A DNA stretch of 64,000 bases from positions 1-64,000 of the forward strand of contig CAZWQT010000002.1 in the NCBI GenBank assembly GCA_964635945.1. The letters are read 5' to 3'. Of the stretch, positions 1-9,420 are shown in pieces. The position numbers and the translations under genes are program-made. The stretch comes from Verrucolacustris sp964635945. Lineage in GTDB: Bacteria; Verrucomicrobiota; Verrucomicrobiia; Methylacidiphilales; Verrucolacustridaceae. Under the pieces are notes generated by a model. It did not search any database and was not told where the DNA came from. It saw only the letters and a list, made by a program, of their open reading frames with translations. The first letter of the stretch is position 1; every line of letters begins with the position of its first letter.

Positions 1-626
1 CGGATCCATTTTTCCTTTTGGAGGGCGAGGCGCCGCCCAACCCATTCACCCGGGCCGGGGTCACGACCGGTGGCATAAAGCTCCGTGCGCCGCAGAATCG
101 AGCGGATGTAAGCCTTGGTGGTAGGAAAGTCCATGACTTCAAGAAATTCGTGGGCCTGCAGTTTTGGTGTTTTAGCTGCCCAACGCCGGGCCCGGGTGAT
201 TCCGGCGTTGTACTCTGCCAAACCGAAAACCTCCGGGCGGTCAGCCCCTTCCTCTGCCCAGCGCCGGATGGCTCGGGCCAGATACCACGTCCCAACAGCG
301 AGATTGGTTCGGGGATCGAAGAGATCCGTGTCGCGGAAGGAGCGGATGCGGTGGGCCTTGGCCCAATCCTCGGCGGCCCCGGAAGTGACCTGCATCAGCC
401 CCCGTTCGCCGGCGCCACCGATAGCCCGGACTTCAAAATCGCTTTCCCGCCAGACAACCGCTTTAACCAAGGCCAGGGGGAGTCCGCGCTGGGCGGCGGC
501 CTCGGCCATGAGGGGTCCGACGGCCTGGGCTCGTCGGATTTCCCCCAACCAGGCAAATCCGACCAGCAAAAAAGGGGCCAAAATGAGTGCGACAGGGGCG
601 AGAATCCTGGGGCGGGCCAGAAGCAT
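1..626 (-). CDS. Lytic transglycosylase, SLT domain (C-terminus beyond window edge)
   Basis: A membrane-anchored murein lytic transglycosylase that would cut the MurNAc-GlcNAc bond of peptidoglycan on the periplasmic side. Reading from ATG at 626, an N-terminal hydrophobic segment (about residues 9-28) acts as signal or anchor. The SLT goose-lysozyme-like domain follows: the catalytic Glu in WRESDF (Glu61), GLMQ (76-79) and AEYNAG (137-142) are all present in the right order. An in-frame TGA lies directly before the ATG, so the start is fixed, although no good ribosome binding site is visible. The reading frame is still open at base 1, so at least 208 residues are present and the C-terminus is missing. 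It is divergent from priA with an 80-base gap. Confidence 0.88.
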   Translation of the reverse strand, partial: MLLARPRILAPVALILAPFLLVGFAWLGEIRRAQAVGPLMAEAAAQRGLPLALVKAVVWRESDFEVRAIGGAGERGLMQVTSGAAEDWAKAHRIRSFRDTDLFDPRTNLAVGTWYLARAIRRWAEEGADRPEVFGLAEYNAGITRARRWAAKTPKLQAHEFLEVMDFPTTKAYIRSILRRTELYATGRDPGPGEWVGRRLALQKEKWI

Positions 627-706
627 TCAGAAAGAGTAATCAGGTCCGGAGGGCGGGGAAGCTAGGGAAACTTGCAGGGAGGGTAAAAAGGGCGCAGAGG
701 CAAAGG

Positions 707-2941
707 GTGGAAACATCAGAATTTGTGCGGGTGGCTCCTGAACTGGGGCTGGACCGCCTGTTTGATTACCGGATTCCCGCAGCGCTGCGGGGAAGGATCC
801 GGCTGGGGCAACGGCTGAAAGTGCCTTGGGGCAAGCGAGAGATTTTGGCCTATGCGGTGGACTTTCCCCACCAACCGGAAGTCGAGAACGTGCGGGATGT
901 GACGGAGGTCGCCGGAGAGCGGCCATTGATTCCTCCCGGTCTTTGCCAACTGGCCCGGTGGATGGCTGATTACTATGCGTGCGATCTTGCGGCGGCCTTG
1001 CGAACGATTTTACCGGGTCCGGTCCGCTCTCATGAAGGCGGCGGTAAGGTGGCTTGGTGGATTTCTCCCCTGCCGGGAAAAGAGGAGTTGGCGGCCAAAG
1101 TATTGAAGGGTGCCAAGACCCAGGCCAAGGCCTGGGAATTTCTCTCGCGGAGCGGAGGGGGATGGCTTACGGCGTTGGCGCGGGAAAGCGGGATAGGCAC
1201 GGCGGGGTGGCGGGCCTTGGTGGATCGTGGTTTGGCGGAACGTTTGGAGAAAAGATACGTTCGCGATGAGGAGGCGCCCGAGACTGGTTGGCCGGATACC
1301 GGGAAAAAGCCTGAACTGGCTGAGGAGCAGGCCGCCGCCATGCGGTGGTGGGCCGAGGAGAGGAACAAGGAGCGGGGTGGAAGGCCGGTCCTTTTGGAAG
1401 GTGTGACGGGAAGCGGAAAGACGGAGATTTACTTACGGGCCTTGGAAGCGGTGTTGGCGGAGGGGCGTAACGCGGTGGTCTTGGTTCCGGAGATTTCTCT
1501 GACACCACAGACGGTGGCCCGTTTCCGGGGTCGGCTGGCCGGGCAGCGGGTTCGCCTTTGCGTTCTGCATAGTGCACAGACCGCAACGGAGCGCCGGGAA
1601 TCCTGGCATGAGATCCGGGAGGGGCGGGCCCGCGTTGTCATCGGAGCCCGATCCGCGCTTTTTGCACCGTTGGAGAATTTGGGGCTGATCGTGGTGGATG
1701 AGGAGCATGACGGGGGATACAAGCAGGGCGAGTCGCCTCGTTATCACGCGCGGGACTTGGCGGTCGTGAGGGGTCGGATCGAGGGGGCCCCGGTGATCCT
1801 GGGAAGTGCCACCCCATCCCTGGAAAGTGCGTACAATGCAGACCGGGAGAAGTACCTGCGGATTCGGCTCACCCAGCGGGTGGATGGGGCGAAGTTGCCC
1901 AAAGTCCAGATTATCGATTTACGGAAAGAGGATAAACCGAAGAAGGGTGGGCCGGTCATGTTGTCAGCGGCACTCCGGCAGGCGCTGGAGGAGCGAAGAA
2001 AAAAAGGGGAGCAGAGTCTTGTGCTGCTTAATCGAAGGGGATATGCGCCAAGCGTGCAGTGCCCCCATTGTGGAAGGGTGGAAGATTGTGAGCGCTGTGC
2101 CGTCCCTATGACCTACCACCGCAGTGCGGGGCGGATGAAGTGCCACTTTTGCGATGCCGAAAAACCGGCGCCGACCGTATGCCCGGGATGCGGCTCCCCC
2201 CAACTAAGATTTACCGGAGCCGGGACCGAAAGGTTGGAGGAGGCGGTGCTGGAGGCCCTGCCCGGGGTGCGCCTGACGCGAATGGATTCGGACAGCATGA
2301 AAGCACGCGGGGCGCATGGCAAAGCCCTGGCCGCCTTTCGGGAAGGGAGGACGGACATTCTTTTGGGGACCCAAATGATCGCGAAAGGACTGCATTTTCC
2401 AAAGGTGACCTGTGTGGGGGTGGTGGGCGTGGATGCGGCCTTGAACCTGCCGGACTTCCGGGCATCGGAACGGGTGTTTCAGCTCCTGGTCCAAGTGGCC
2501 GGACGCGCGGGGCGGGGCGAAATTCCCGGGGAGGTGTTTGTACAAACCTACACCCCATTTCACCCGGCCATTCAGTTTGCACGCCATCACGACGTCAGCG
2601 GTTTTCAGGAACAGGAATTGGAGTACCGCCGCGCCCACGGCTACCCGCCCTTCAAGCGGGCGATTCTTGTCTCTTTTTCCGGCTCAAGTGAGGCGCAAAC
2701 GGCGGCCTCCATCCGTCATGCGGCAGATCAGTTGCGGAAACTTTGGAAAGGGAGGGTGGAGGTGCCGGAACCCGGGGCTGCGCCGATCGCCCGGGTGGAG
2801 GGGAAGTTTCGGTTTCAACTATTCCTTTTGGTGGAAAAAGTGGCGGAATTAATGAGTGATCTTAAACGGGAGGTGCTGGCGCCTAAATGGCCAACCGGCA
2901 TACGTGCGAGCGTCGATGTGGATGCGCAGGACCTGTTATAG
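707..2941 (+). CDS. priA: Primosomal replication restart helicase PriA
   Basis: A 3'-5' superfamily 2 DNA helicase that reloads the replisome at stalled forks. Walker A GVTGSGKTE lies near residue 235 and Walker B DEEH near 332. Eight cysteines in four pairs (CPHC, CERC, CHFC, CPGC, roughly 450-500) bind two zinc ions and interrupt the helicase core as in PriA. The N-terminal DNA-binding part starts with the usual phrase around LDRLFDYRIP. I chose the GTG at 707 (744 residues) because upstream residues do not resemble PriA and overlap the promoter of the divergent gene. The ribosome binding site is weak, so the start could be off by a few codons. metG follows after 54 bases and is probably co-transcribed. 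Confidence 0.95.
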   Translation: METSEFVRVAPELGLDRLFDYRIPAALRGRIRLGQRLKVPWGKREILAYAVDFPHQPEVENVRDVTEVAGERPLIPPGLCQLARWMADYYACDLAAALRTILPGPVRSHEGGGKVAWWISPLPGKEELAAKVLKGAKTQAKAWEFLSRSGGGWLTALARESGIGTAGWRALVDRGLAERLEKRYVRDEEAPETGWPDTGKKPELAEEQAAAMRWWAEERNKERGGRPVLLEGVTGSGKTEIYLRALEAVLAEGRNAVVLVPEISLTPQTVARFRGRLAGQRVRLCVLHSAQTATERRESWHEIREGRARVVIGARSALFAPLENLGLIVVDEEHDGGYKQGESPRYHARDLAVVRGRIEGAPVILGSATPSLESAYNADREKYLRIRLTQRVDGAKLPKVQIIDLRKEDKPKKGGPVMLSAALRQALEERRKKGEQSLVLLNRRGYAPSVQCPHCGRVEDCERCAVPMTYHRSAGRMKCHFCDAEKPAPTVCPGCGSPQLRFTGAGTERLEEAVLEALPGVRLTRMDSDSMKARGAHGKALAAFREGRTDILLGTQMIAKGLHFPKVTCVGVVGVDAALNLPDFRASERVFQLLVQVAGRAGRGEIPGEVFVQTYTPFHPAIQFARHHDVSGFQEQELEYRRAHGYPPFKRAILVSFSGSSEAQTAASIRHAADQLRKLWKGRVEVPEPGAAPIARVEGKFRFQLFLLVEKVAELMSDLKREVLAPKWPTGIRASVDVDAQDLL

Positions 2942-2995
2942 ATTCTTCCGAACGTATGTGGTGATCCTGCGGCAGAAGAGTGGTAAGAAAGAGGC

Positions 2996-4543
2996 TTGAG
3001 CAGGCTGTTTCTCACCACGGCGATTGATTATGCCAACGCCAAGCCCCACCTGGGGCATGCGTACGAGAAGGTTTTGACGGATACCCTGGCGCGTTTTGCT
3101 CGAAGAACCGGGCAAAACGTGCGCTTTTTAAGCGGCCTGGATGAGCATGGGCAAAAAGTTCAGCAAAGCGCCGGCCAGGCGGGCAAGAGCCCGCAGGAAT
3201 TTGTGGACGGCATCTGCAGTCAATTTTCCAAATTATGGAAAACCCTGTGGGTGGAGCCGGATGACTTTCTAAGAACCACCCAGCCACGGCATAAAAAACT
3301 GGTGGCCGAAGTCCTGGACAAGCTGCACCGCCAAGGGGATATCGTGAAGGGAACCTTTAAGGGGTTCTACAGTGTCCGGGCCGAACAGTTTCTAACCGAG
3401 AAAGAGCGGCAGCCGGATGGCACCTGGCCGGAAATTTACGGTGAGGTGGTGGAGCTGACCGAGGAAAATTACTTCTTTAAGTTGTCCAAGCATCAGGAAT
3501 GGCTCCGTGATTTGATCCAGAAACAGCCTTCCCTGATTTTTCCCGAGTTCCGGGCCAAGGAGCTTCTGGGAGCTCTGGAAAAACCTCTTCCAGATCTTTG
3601 CATCTCCCGACCGAAGGCCCGGTTGGCCTGGGGAATCCCGCTGCCTTTTGACAATCACCAAGTCACTTACGTTTGGTTTGACGCTCTTTTGAATTACGTG
3701 ACCGGGGCGGGAAGCGGGGAGGGTAAATTATCCGATTGGGAGCCCGCCGTGCATGTGATTGGGAAGGACATCCTGGTACCGGCTCACGGAATCTATTGGC
3801 CCTGCATGCTCAAGGCCCTCGGCCTGCCGATGTTTGCCAAGCTGCTGGTTCATGGATTCTGGACCCGGAGGAGCGAGAAATTAAGCAAGTCGACCGGCAA
3901 TGTGGTGGATCCGGAGGAGCTTTCCGCCAAGTACGGGGCAGATGCCTTCCGCTATTATGTCCTACGGGAGATGGCGCTGGGACACGACGCGGATTTCGAC
4001 GAGGACTCGCTGGCGGCCCGGCGAAAGGGGGAACTGGCGCATGAGCTGGGGAACCTCCTCCAGCGCACGGGGTCGATGATCGGGCGATATCGGGAAGGAA
4101 AAATTCCCGCTGTGGCCACACCAGATCCCGTCTCCGAGGGCTTTCGCGACACCGTATTGCATGCCTTGAGGAAATGGGATGAGTTGATGCAGGGATCACA
4201 GATTCATCTGGCACTCGGGGAGTTATGGAAGGCGGTCCAGGCGGCCAATCAACTGATCGAGGCCAGGGCCCCGTGGAAACTTGCGAAGGATCCAGCCAAG
4301 GCCGATGAGTTGGATGCGACCCTCGCGGATGCAGCCGCCGCCTTGGAACTAGTTTTGCTCGAGGCAGCCTGTGTGATTCCCCAAACCGCGGAAGCAGGAC
4401 TGACCCAACTAGGTTTTCCCGGGAGACCCGGTTCGAGACAAAAGGACTGGCCGGCCTGGCCGACCGAACAGGCGGGGAGGGCTTTAGGGACCATCACCCC
4501 CCTTTTTCCCATGCTCGAGGAGGAGAGAGCCCCCCGGGCATGA
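2996..4543 (+). CDS. metG: Methionyl-tRNA synthetase
   Basis: Class I synthetase that charges tRNA-Met. The HIGH-type motif appears as HLGH within KPHLGHAYEK near residue 20, and the KMSKS-type loop is EKLSKSTGN. The connective peptide lacks the four zinc cysteines of the E. coli type, so this is the short single-subunit form (515 residues, no C-terminal EMAP domain). The start is TTG, supported by AAGAAAGAGG four to ten bases upstream; no ATG fits the conserved N-terminus SRLFLTTAIDYANAKPH. It lies between priA and a sulfurtransferase gene. Confidence 0.95.
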   Translation: MSRLFLTTAIDYANAKPHLGHAYEKVLTDTLARFARRTGQNVRFLSGLDEHGQKVQQSAGQAGKSPQEFVDGICSQFSKLWKTLWVEPDDFLRTTQPRHKKLVAEVLDKLHRQGDIVKGTFKGFYSVRAEQFLTEKERQPDGTWPEIYGEVVELTEENYFFKLSKHQEWLRDLIQKQPSLIFPEFRAKELLGALEKPLPDLCISRPKARLAWGIPLPFDNHQVTYVWFDALLNYVTGAGSGEGKLSDWEPAVHVIGKDILVPAHGIYWPCMLKALGLPMFAKLLVHGFWTRRSEKLSKSTGNVVDPEELSAKYGADAFRYYVLREMALGHDADFDEDSLAARRKGELAHELGNLLQRTGSMIGRYREGKIPAVATPDPVSEGFRDTVLHALRKWDELMQGSQIHLALGELWKAVQAANQLIEARAPWKLAKDPAKADELDATLADAAAALELVLLEAACVIPQTAEAGLTQLGFPGRPGSRQKDWPAWPTEQAGRALGTITPLFPMLEEERAPRA

Positions 4544-4607
4544 CACGCGGGGCGGTTGCGCCCAAGGGCGGATTTCGGCATTTTGTTTGGCCTATGGAGA
4601 ACAAATC

Positions 4608-5465
4608 ATGAGCACGAAGTACGCGCACCCCGAGGCCCTGGTGGAGACCGAATGGCTCGCCCAAAATCTCAAGGACCCCGGCCTTCGGATTGTGGAAAGC
4701 AACGAGGATGTCTTGCTTTACGACACCGGACACATTCCCAATGCGGTGCACATCGATTGGCGGCGGGATTTGCAAGATCCTTTGGTTCGGGACTACATCA
4801 GCCCGAAGGCGTTTGCCGACCTTTGTCAACGTAACGGAATCTCTCCAGATACGACGGTGGTCTTTTACGGGGATAAGTCGAACTGGTGGGCTTGTTACGC
4901 CTTGTGGGCTTTCCGGTTGTTTGGCCATAGCAAGGTCAAGATTCTCAACGGTGGGCGTGACAAGTGGGTTTCCGAAAAGCGGGCACTGACCCGGGACAAG
5001 GTGACCGTTCCGGCGGCTTCCTATCCGGTTCCGGCCAAGCGTCTCGATGCCGAAATCCGCGCCTTTTACGAGGACGCCCTGGCGTTCAGCCAAGGAAAAA
5101 AGCCGCTGATCGATGTCCGCTCCCCCGGGGAGTTTAAGGGCGAGGTCACGCATATGCCCGAATACCCGCAGGAAGGGGTTCTCCGGGGCGGACATATTCC
5201 CGGGGCCAAAAGCGTTCCATGGAAGACGGCGGTCAGGGAGGATGGCACCTTCAAATCCCCCGAAGAGCTTGCCAAAATTTACCTGGAGGGTTGCCAGTTG
5301 GGTACGGACAAGGAAGTGGTGGCCTATTGCCGGATCGGGGAGCGTTCCAGCCATACCTGGTTTGTGTTGAGTTATCTTCTGGGCCTGAAAAAAGTCCGCA
5401 ACTACGACGGTTCCTGGACGGAGTGGGGCAACCGGGTGCGGGCGCCGATCGAACGTTCCGACTAG
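4608..5465 (+). CDS. sseA: Two-domain rhodanese-type sulfurtransferase
   Basis: Thiosulfate or 3-mercaptopyruvate sulfurtransferase, 285 residues with two rhodanese domains. The N-terminal domain is structural. The C-terminal domain carries the active-site loop CRIGERS with the persulfide-forming cysteine, preceded by a typical IDVRSPGEF strand-helix. The CRIGERS loop is closer to thiosulfate sulfurtransferases (CRxGxR) than to 3-mercaptopyruvate enzymes (CGSGVT), so the thiosulfate activity is favoured; the symbol is a family name only. ATG at 4608 has GGAG nine bases upstream and was preferred to a TTG seven codons earlier. The stop codon overlaps the stop of the convergent GH13 gene at the palindrome CTAG. 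Confidence 0.88.
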   Translation: MSTKYAHPEALVETEWLAQNLKDPGLRIVESNEDVLLYDTGHIPNAVHIDWRRDLQDPLVRDYISPKAFADLCQRNGISPDTTVVFYGDKSNWWACYALWAFRLFGHSKVKILNGGRDKWVSEKRALTRDKVTVPAASYPVPAKRLDAEIRAFYEDALAFSQGKKPLIDVRSPGEFKGEVTHMPEYPQEGVLRGGHIPGAKSVPWKTAVREDGTFKSPEELAKIYLEGCQLGTDKEVVAYCRIGERSSHTWFVLSYLLGLKKVRNYDGSWTEWGNRVRAPIERSD

Positions 5466-7414
5466 TCTGCGGAGAGCAAAGCCCCGGTCCAACCGGGCAG
5501 GGTAATGCGAAGCTCATCCTCCCGGGCGGAGACCTGAACGTCTTCCAGGGCACCGGAAGAGACAAAAGTAGGGGTGAATTTCCTTTTGAGTGAGATGTCT
5601 TTCCATGAAATCACGTGGGTTTGTGGTTCGGGGTTTCGGTTAAAGACGGCCATTTGTGGTTGTGAGCCCTCCCGAAGCCAGGCAAAAGTCCGGCCCCGGT
5701 TAGAGCTTCCGAGAATGCGTATAGGACCGCCGACCAGTTCCGGGTGCTTTTTTCGCAGGGCCAGCACTTCCCTATAAAAAGAATGTAGGGCAGGATCGAA
5801 GTTGATCTCATCCTTGCGTTTTGGTTGGCCGGCGGGGCTGATTGTCTGGGGCTCATAGGAGAGGTCCGCCCAGACCATGGGCATGCGGTCATCCGGATCA
5901 TCTCCTCCCCACATTCCGGCCTCGGTTCCGTAATATAGGTAGGGAGCGCCGGGGTAAGTGACCTGAAACAGGGTGAGCATCCGCTGGAGGCGGCGCTCAT
6001 CCTCCCGGGGTTTTCGGATCAGGTAAGGCTTTTCCGTGCAACCGGCCCAGAGATCCCCATCGTAACCGAAAGCGTCCTCCTTGGCGAAATAGGGCCGATT
6101 CCGGTTTACAATCATCGAGGGAAGGCGGTCGGTGTCATGGGAGTCAAAGAGGTTTTGGTGGCGTAAGGCCTCCTCCCACGTGAATTTTTCCCGGCGGTCC
6201 TCGATCAATTGAAGAAACTCTTGGGTGGAAAGGGTGGCGTGGACCATCCCACCCTTGATGGGCATAGCAAAGGCATAGTAGTTCATGACCCCGTCGAATT
6301 TGGCCTCGCGCATAAAATCCTGGGCCTCCACCCAGATCTCCGGAACCGTATAGGCCAGGGGATTGATGGATTTCACGTACTCGTTCCAATCCGACCAGAA
6401 TCCTGTGCCGACTTCGTTGGCCACGTCCAACCGCCAGCCGTCCACCCCGTCGGACGGGTTGCCGTCCCCATTGGGATCCATCCAGCGCTTGGTGATGGCA
6501 AACAAGTAAGCCTTCACCTGAGGATCGAGATTTTTACGGCCCTTCTCGTCCGTGACCTCGGAGAATTCCGGCATGGACTTCACGCCCCACCACCCTGCGT
6601 AGTCAAACTCGTTCCGCTCCGGGGTCTTGGGATCATCGAACTGATGCACGTGGAACCAGTGGGTGTAAGGGGAGTTTCCCTGATTCTTCTTCAGATCCGC
6701 AAAGGCAAAGAAGCTGGTGGCGCAGTGATTGAAGACGCCGTCGAGGATGACGCGGATGCCCCGCTGGTGGGCTTTCTGCACAAGGTCCAAAAACATTTTG
6801 TCCGCCGCCGTCCATTTCCAGGTGGAGGGATCTCCGGTCTCCCCATCGATCATCGCCTTGTCGCCCTCAGGATCCGGGCCGAAATGAGGATCCGCGTGGT
6901 GATAGGAGCGGGCGTCGTATTTATGAAGGGAGCTCGACTCAAAAATAGGGTTCAGATAGAGCGCGGTGATCCCGAGTTCTTGCAGATAGTCCAGTTTGTC
7001 GATGATCCCTTGAAAGTCCCCGCCATAACGGCGGTGGTGCATAGTGCCGTAGGCATCCGGGGCCAGAGATTTTTCCCAATCGTCCATGCCATACCACTCC
7101 TTCGTCCAGGGGGTGATTCGCCAGGTGGAGCGGACTTGTTCGGGCACCCGGGAATACTCCGCGGTGGGGTCGTTTGTCGGGTCCCCATTGCGGTAACGCT
7201 CCGGGAAAATCTGATACCAAATTGCGTGTTTGGGCCAGTCACGGGCGGGAATTTCCCTCACGGCGGCGAGAGGGGGGCTGTTTTTTTCAGGGGCAGTGGC
7301 CGAAGGGGATGCCTGGTGGAGGCGGGACACATGGAACCGAACCCAACCCAGGGAACCGGCCAGAATGACCGCCCCTGTTGCCAGCAAGACCCAGAGGTAT
7401 TTGTTCAGGCGCAC
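5462..7414 (-). CDS. Secreted GH13 alpha-amylase family enzyme (neopullulanase-like), copy 1
   Basis: An alpha-glucan hydrolase of glycoside hydrolase family 13, 650 residues. An N-terminal hydrophobic segment after MRLNKY acts as signal or membrane anchor. The catalytic barrel shows region I DGVFNH, region II GVDGWRLDVANE with the nucleophile Asp, region III EIWVEA with the acid/base Glu, and region IV DSHDTDR with the transition-state Asp. The MPEFS string at the region V position points to the neopullulanase/cyclomaltodextrinase branch rather than true alpha-amylases. GTG start. It is the downstream member of a tandem pair; the upstream copy ends 40 bases before it and shares nearly all motif strings. 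The likely role is breakdown of maltodextrin, pullulan or cyclodextrin outside the cytoplasm. Confidence 0.9.
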   Translation of the reverse strand: MRLNKYLWVLLATGAVILAGSLGWVRFHVSRLHQASPSATAPEKNSPPLAAVREIPARDWPKHAIWYQIFPERYRNGDPTNDPTAEYSRVPEQVRSTWRITPWTKEWYGMDDWEKSLAPDAYGTMHHRRYGGDFQGIIDKLDYLQELGITALYLNPIFESSSLHKYDARSYHHADPHFGPDPEGDKAMIDGETGDPSTWKWTAADKMFLDLVQKAHQRGIRVILDGVFNHCATSFFAFADLKKNQGNSPYTHWFHVHQFDDPKTPERNEFDYAGWWGVKSMPEFSEVTDEKGRKNLDPQVKAYLFAITKRWMDPNGDGNPSDGVDGWRLDVANEVGTGFWSDWNEYVKSINPLAYTVPEIWVEAQDFMREAKFDGVMNYYAFAMPIKGGMVHATLSTQEFLQLIEDRREKFTWEEALRHQNLFDSHDTDRLPSMIVNRNRPYFAKEDAFGYDGDLWAGCTEKPYLIRKPREDERRLQRMLTLFQVTYPGAPYLYYGTEAGMWGGDDPDDRMPMVWADLSYEPQTISPAGQPKRKDEINFDPALHSFYREVLALRKKHPELVGGPIRILGSSNRGRTFAWLREGSQPQMAVFNRNPEPQTHVISWKDISLKRKFTPTFVSSGALEDVQVSAREDELRITLPGWTGALLSAD

Positions 7415-7454
7415 CTGTCCAAGTTAGCGGAGGAGCGGAGGAAAGGGCGACGCC

Positions 7455-9341
7455 TTACTTCTGCTTCAAGAGGGATCCGGTAAGGCCGGGCAGGGTTATG
7501 GACGCCTTACCCTTGGCTTGTCTGACGACGGCGTCCGAAATGGTGCCGGAGGAAATAAAGAAGGGCTCCAGGGGAGGCGCCTCGCTTCCATCGGTGGTGC
7601 CAAACTGGAAAGTGAAGGTTTGGGGGTCGGTGTTTCGGTTGAACACCGCCACCACCGTTTCCGCGCCGGTGCGGGCAAAGGAGAACATCTTGGCGGAATT
7701 ATCCGCTCCAATCAGCTGGTAGGTTCCGTCCTGCAGGGGAGGGACTTTTTGGCGAAGGTGAAGAACTTCGCGGTGGTAGGCATGAAGGGAAGCATCCAAG
7801 TTGACATCATCATGACGTTTGGGTTGTCCGGCGGGACTGAGGGTTTGTGGCTCGAACTTTAGATCTTCCCACACCATCGGCATCCGGTCATCGGGGTCGT
7901 CCGCTCCCCACATGCCGGTCTCGGTTCCGTAGTAGAGGTAGGGGGCGCCGGGATAGGCGGCCTGGAAAAGTAGGATCATCCGTTGGAGCATTCGGTCTTT
8001 TGCGTCGGGTTTGCGGACAAAGTAGGGCCTCTCCGGGTTGTTGGCCGAAACCTGGGCGTCATACGCGAACATGTCGGCATTGCCGTAGTAAGTCCGATCC
8101 CGGTTCACGATCATGGAGGCAAACCGATCGGTGTCATGAGAGTCGAAAAGATTCATCATGCGGGCGAACTGGCTCTCCGGGTATCGGGCGCGCCGGTCTT
8201 CCATGGTGCGAACAAACTCCCGGACCGGCAAAGTTCCGTCGATCAATCCGCCTTTGATGGGAATGGCGAAGGCATGATAATTCATGGCGGCAGAGAATCC
8301 GGTACGCTCCAAGTAGGCGGAGGCCTCGCCCCAGATTTCCGCAGTGGTGTAGGCGTGAGGGTTGATGGATTTCACCAGGTCGTTCCACTCCGACCAAAAC
8401 CCGTCCCCAACCTTCTCGGCGACGTCCAGACGCCAACCGTCGATTCCGTCGGAAGGATCGCCATCTCCATTGGGATCCATCCAGCGCCTGGTGATGGCGA
8501 AAATATAGGCCTTTACCTCAGGATGGAGGGTTTTGCGTCCCTGGTCGTCGGTCACTTCGGAAAATTCGGGAAGATTTTTGTGACCATCCCAACCGGCCCA
8601 GTCAAATTTTTTCCGGTCCTTGGAGGCAGGGTCCGCCCAGGCCAGAATGGTGTACCAGTCCTTGAATTCTGACTCCCTTTGTTTCTCCCGAATATCCGCA
8701 AAGGCGAAAAAGTCGGTCGAGGTGTGGTTGAAAACCCCGTCGATAATGATTTTTATGCCTTTCTCGTGGGCCTTTTTAATTAGCTCGAGGAAGAGTTTGT
8801 CCGCCGCGGACCAGGTCCAGGTCGAGGGTTTGGCGGAGGCGTTTTGGAGGAGTTCAAGATCGGCGACCGGGTTCGGACCGAAAAACGGGTCCATGTGGTG
8901 AAAAACGAGGGCATCATACTTGTGGAGGGAAGGCGCCGCAAAGACCGGGTTGAGGTAGAGGGCAGTGACCCCGAGATCCTTCAGATAGTCCAATTTGTCG
9001 ATGATGCCCTGAAAATCCCCGCCATACCGGCGGTGGTGCACACTCCCGTACATATCCGAGGCAAGGTCCTTTTCCCAATCCTCCATCGCGTACCATTCCT
9101 TTTCCCATGGGGTGATCCGCCACTTGCCGCGGACATGATCCGGGACGCGACCATATTCCGCCGTGGGATCGTTTTTGGGGTCCCCGTTGCGGAACCGCTC
9201 GGGGAAGATCTGATACCAGATGGCCTTTTGAGCCCATTGGGGATCAACGGCGGTATGTCCTGACGCGGAGGGCGCTGGGGAGGTTCCGCCATAGGAGGCT
9301 AGGGCGAGGGTGAGAATCAGAGGCAGAAGAAGAAGGAGCAC
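7455..9341 (-). CDS. Secreted GH13 alpha-amylase family enzyme (neopullulanase-like), copy 2
   Basis: Tandem paralogue of the next gene, 628 residues, with the same order of GH13 motifs: DGVFNHTSTDFF, GIDGWRLDVAEK, EIWGEA, DSHDTDR and LPEFS. The N-terminus is a Leu-rich signal sequence (residues 1-16) without the usual basic residues. The start is uncertain. The only in-frame canonical start is GTG at 9341, with a TAG stop two codons upstream, and the AGGAGG ribosome binding site overlaps that GTG instead of preceding it. GTG also sits in the loop of an AGGAG-GTG-CTCCT hairpin. Conserved sequence starting near AIWYQIFPERF is not in doubt. The two copies probably act on the same glucan with different localisation or specificity. 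Confidence 0.88.
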   Translation of the reverse strand: MLLLLLPLILTLALASYGGTSPAPSASGHTAVDPQWAQKAIWYQIFPERFRNGDPKNDPTAEYGRVPDHVRGKWRITPWEKEWYAMEDWEKDLASDMYGSVHHRRYGGDFQGIIDKLDYLKDLGVTALYLNPVFAAPSLHKYDALVFHHMDPFFGPNPVADLELLQNASAKPSTWTWSAADKLFLELIKKAHEKGIKIIIDGVFNHTSTDFFAFADIREKQRESEFKDWYTILAWADPASKDRKKFDWAGWDGHKNLPEFSEVTDDQGRKTLHPEVKAYIFAITRRWMDPNGDGDPSDGIDGWRLDVAEKVGDGFWSEWNDLVKSINPHAYTTAEIWGEASAYLERTGFSAAMNYHAFAIPIKGGLIDGTLPVREFVRTMEDRRARYPESQFARMMNLFDSHDTDRFASMIVNRDRTYYGNADMFAYDAQVSANNPERPYFVRKPDAKDRMLQRMILLFQAAYPGAPYLYYGTETGMWGADDPDDRMPMVWEDLKFEPQTLSPAGQPKRHDDVNLDASLHAYHREVLHLRQKVPPLQDGTYQLIGADNSAKMFSFARTGAETVVAVFNRNTDPQTFTFQFGTTDGSEAPPLEPFFISSGTISDAVVRQAKGKASITLPGLTGSLLKQK

Positions 9342-9420
9342 CTCCTAAAAATGGATGCGGGAAATGTTCGATGCGAGTGCGGAATGAAGCCTCTTGTCTC
9401 CTTAGCCTGAAAAGGTCATA

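Noticed and set aside
18..665. Plus-strand frames at the left edge (215 and 174 residues)
   Set aside because: The minus strand encodes a lytic transglycosylase with all SLT motifs over the same bases.
6209..7483. 424-residue plus-strand frame over the first GH13 gene
   Set aside because: The minus-strand frame carries every GH13 motif; this one is a mirror image.
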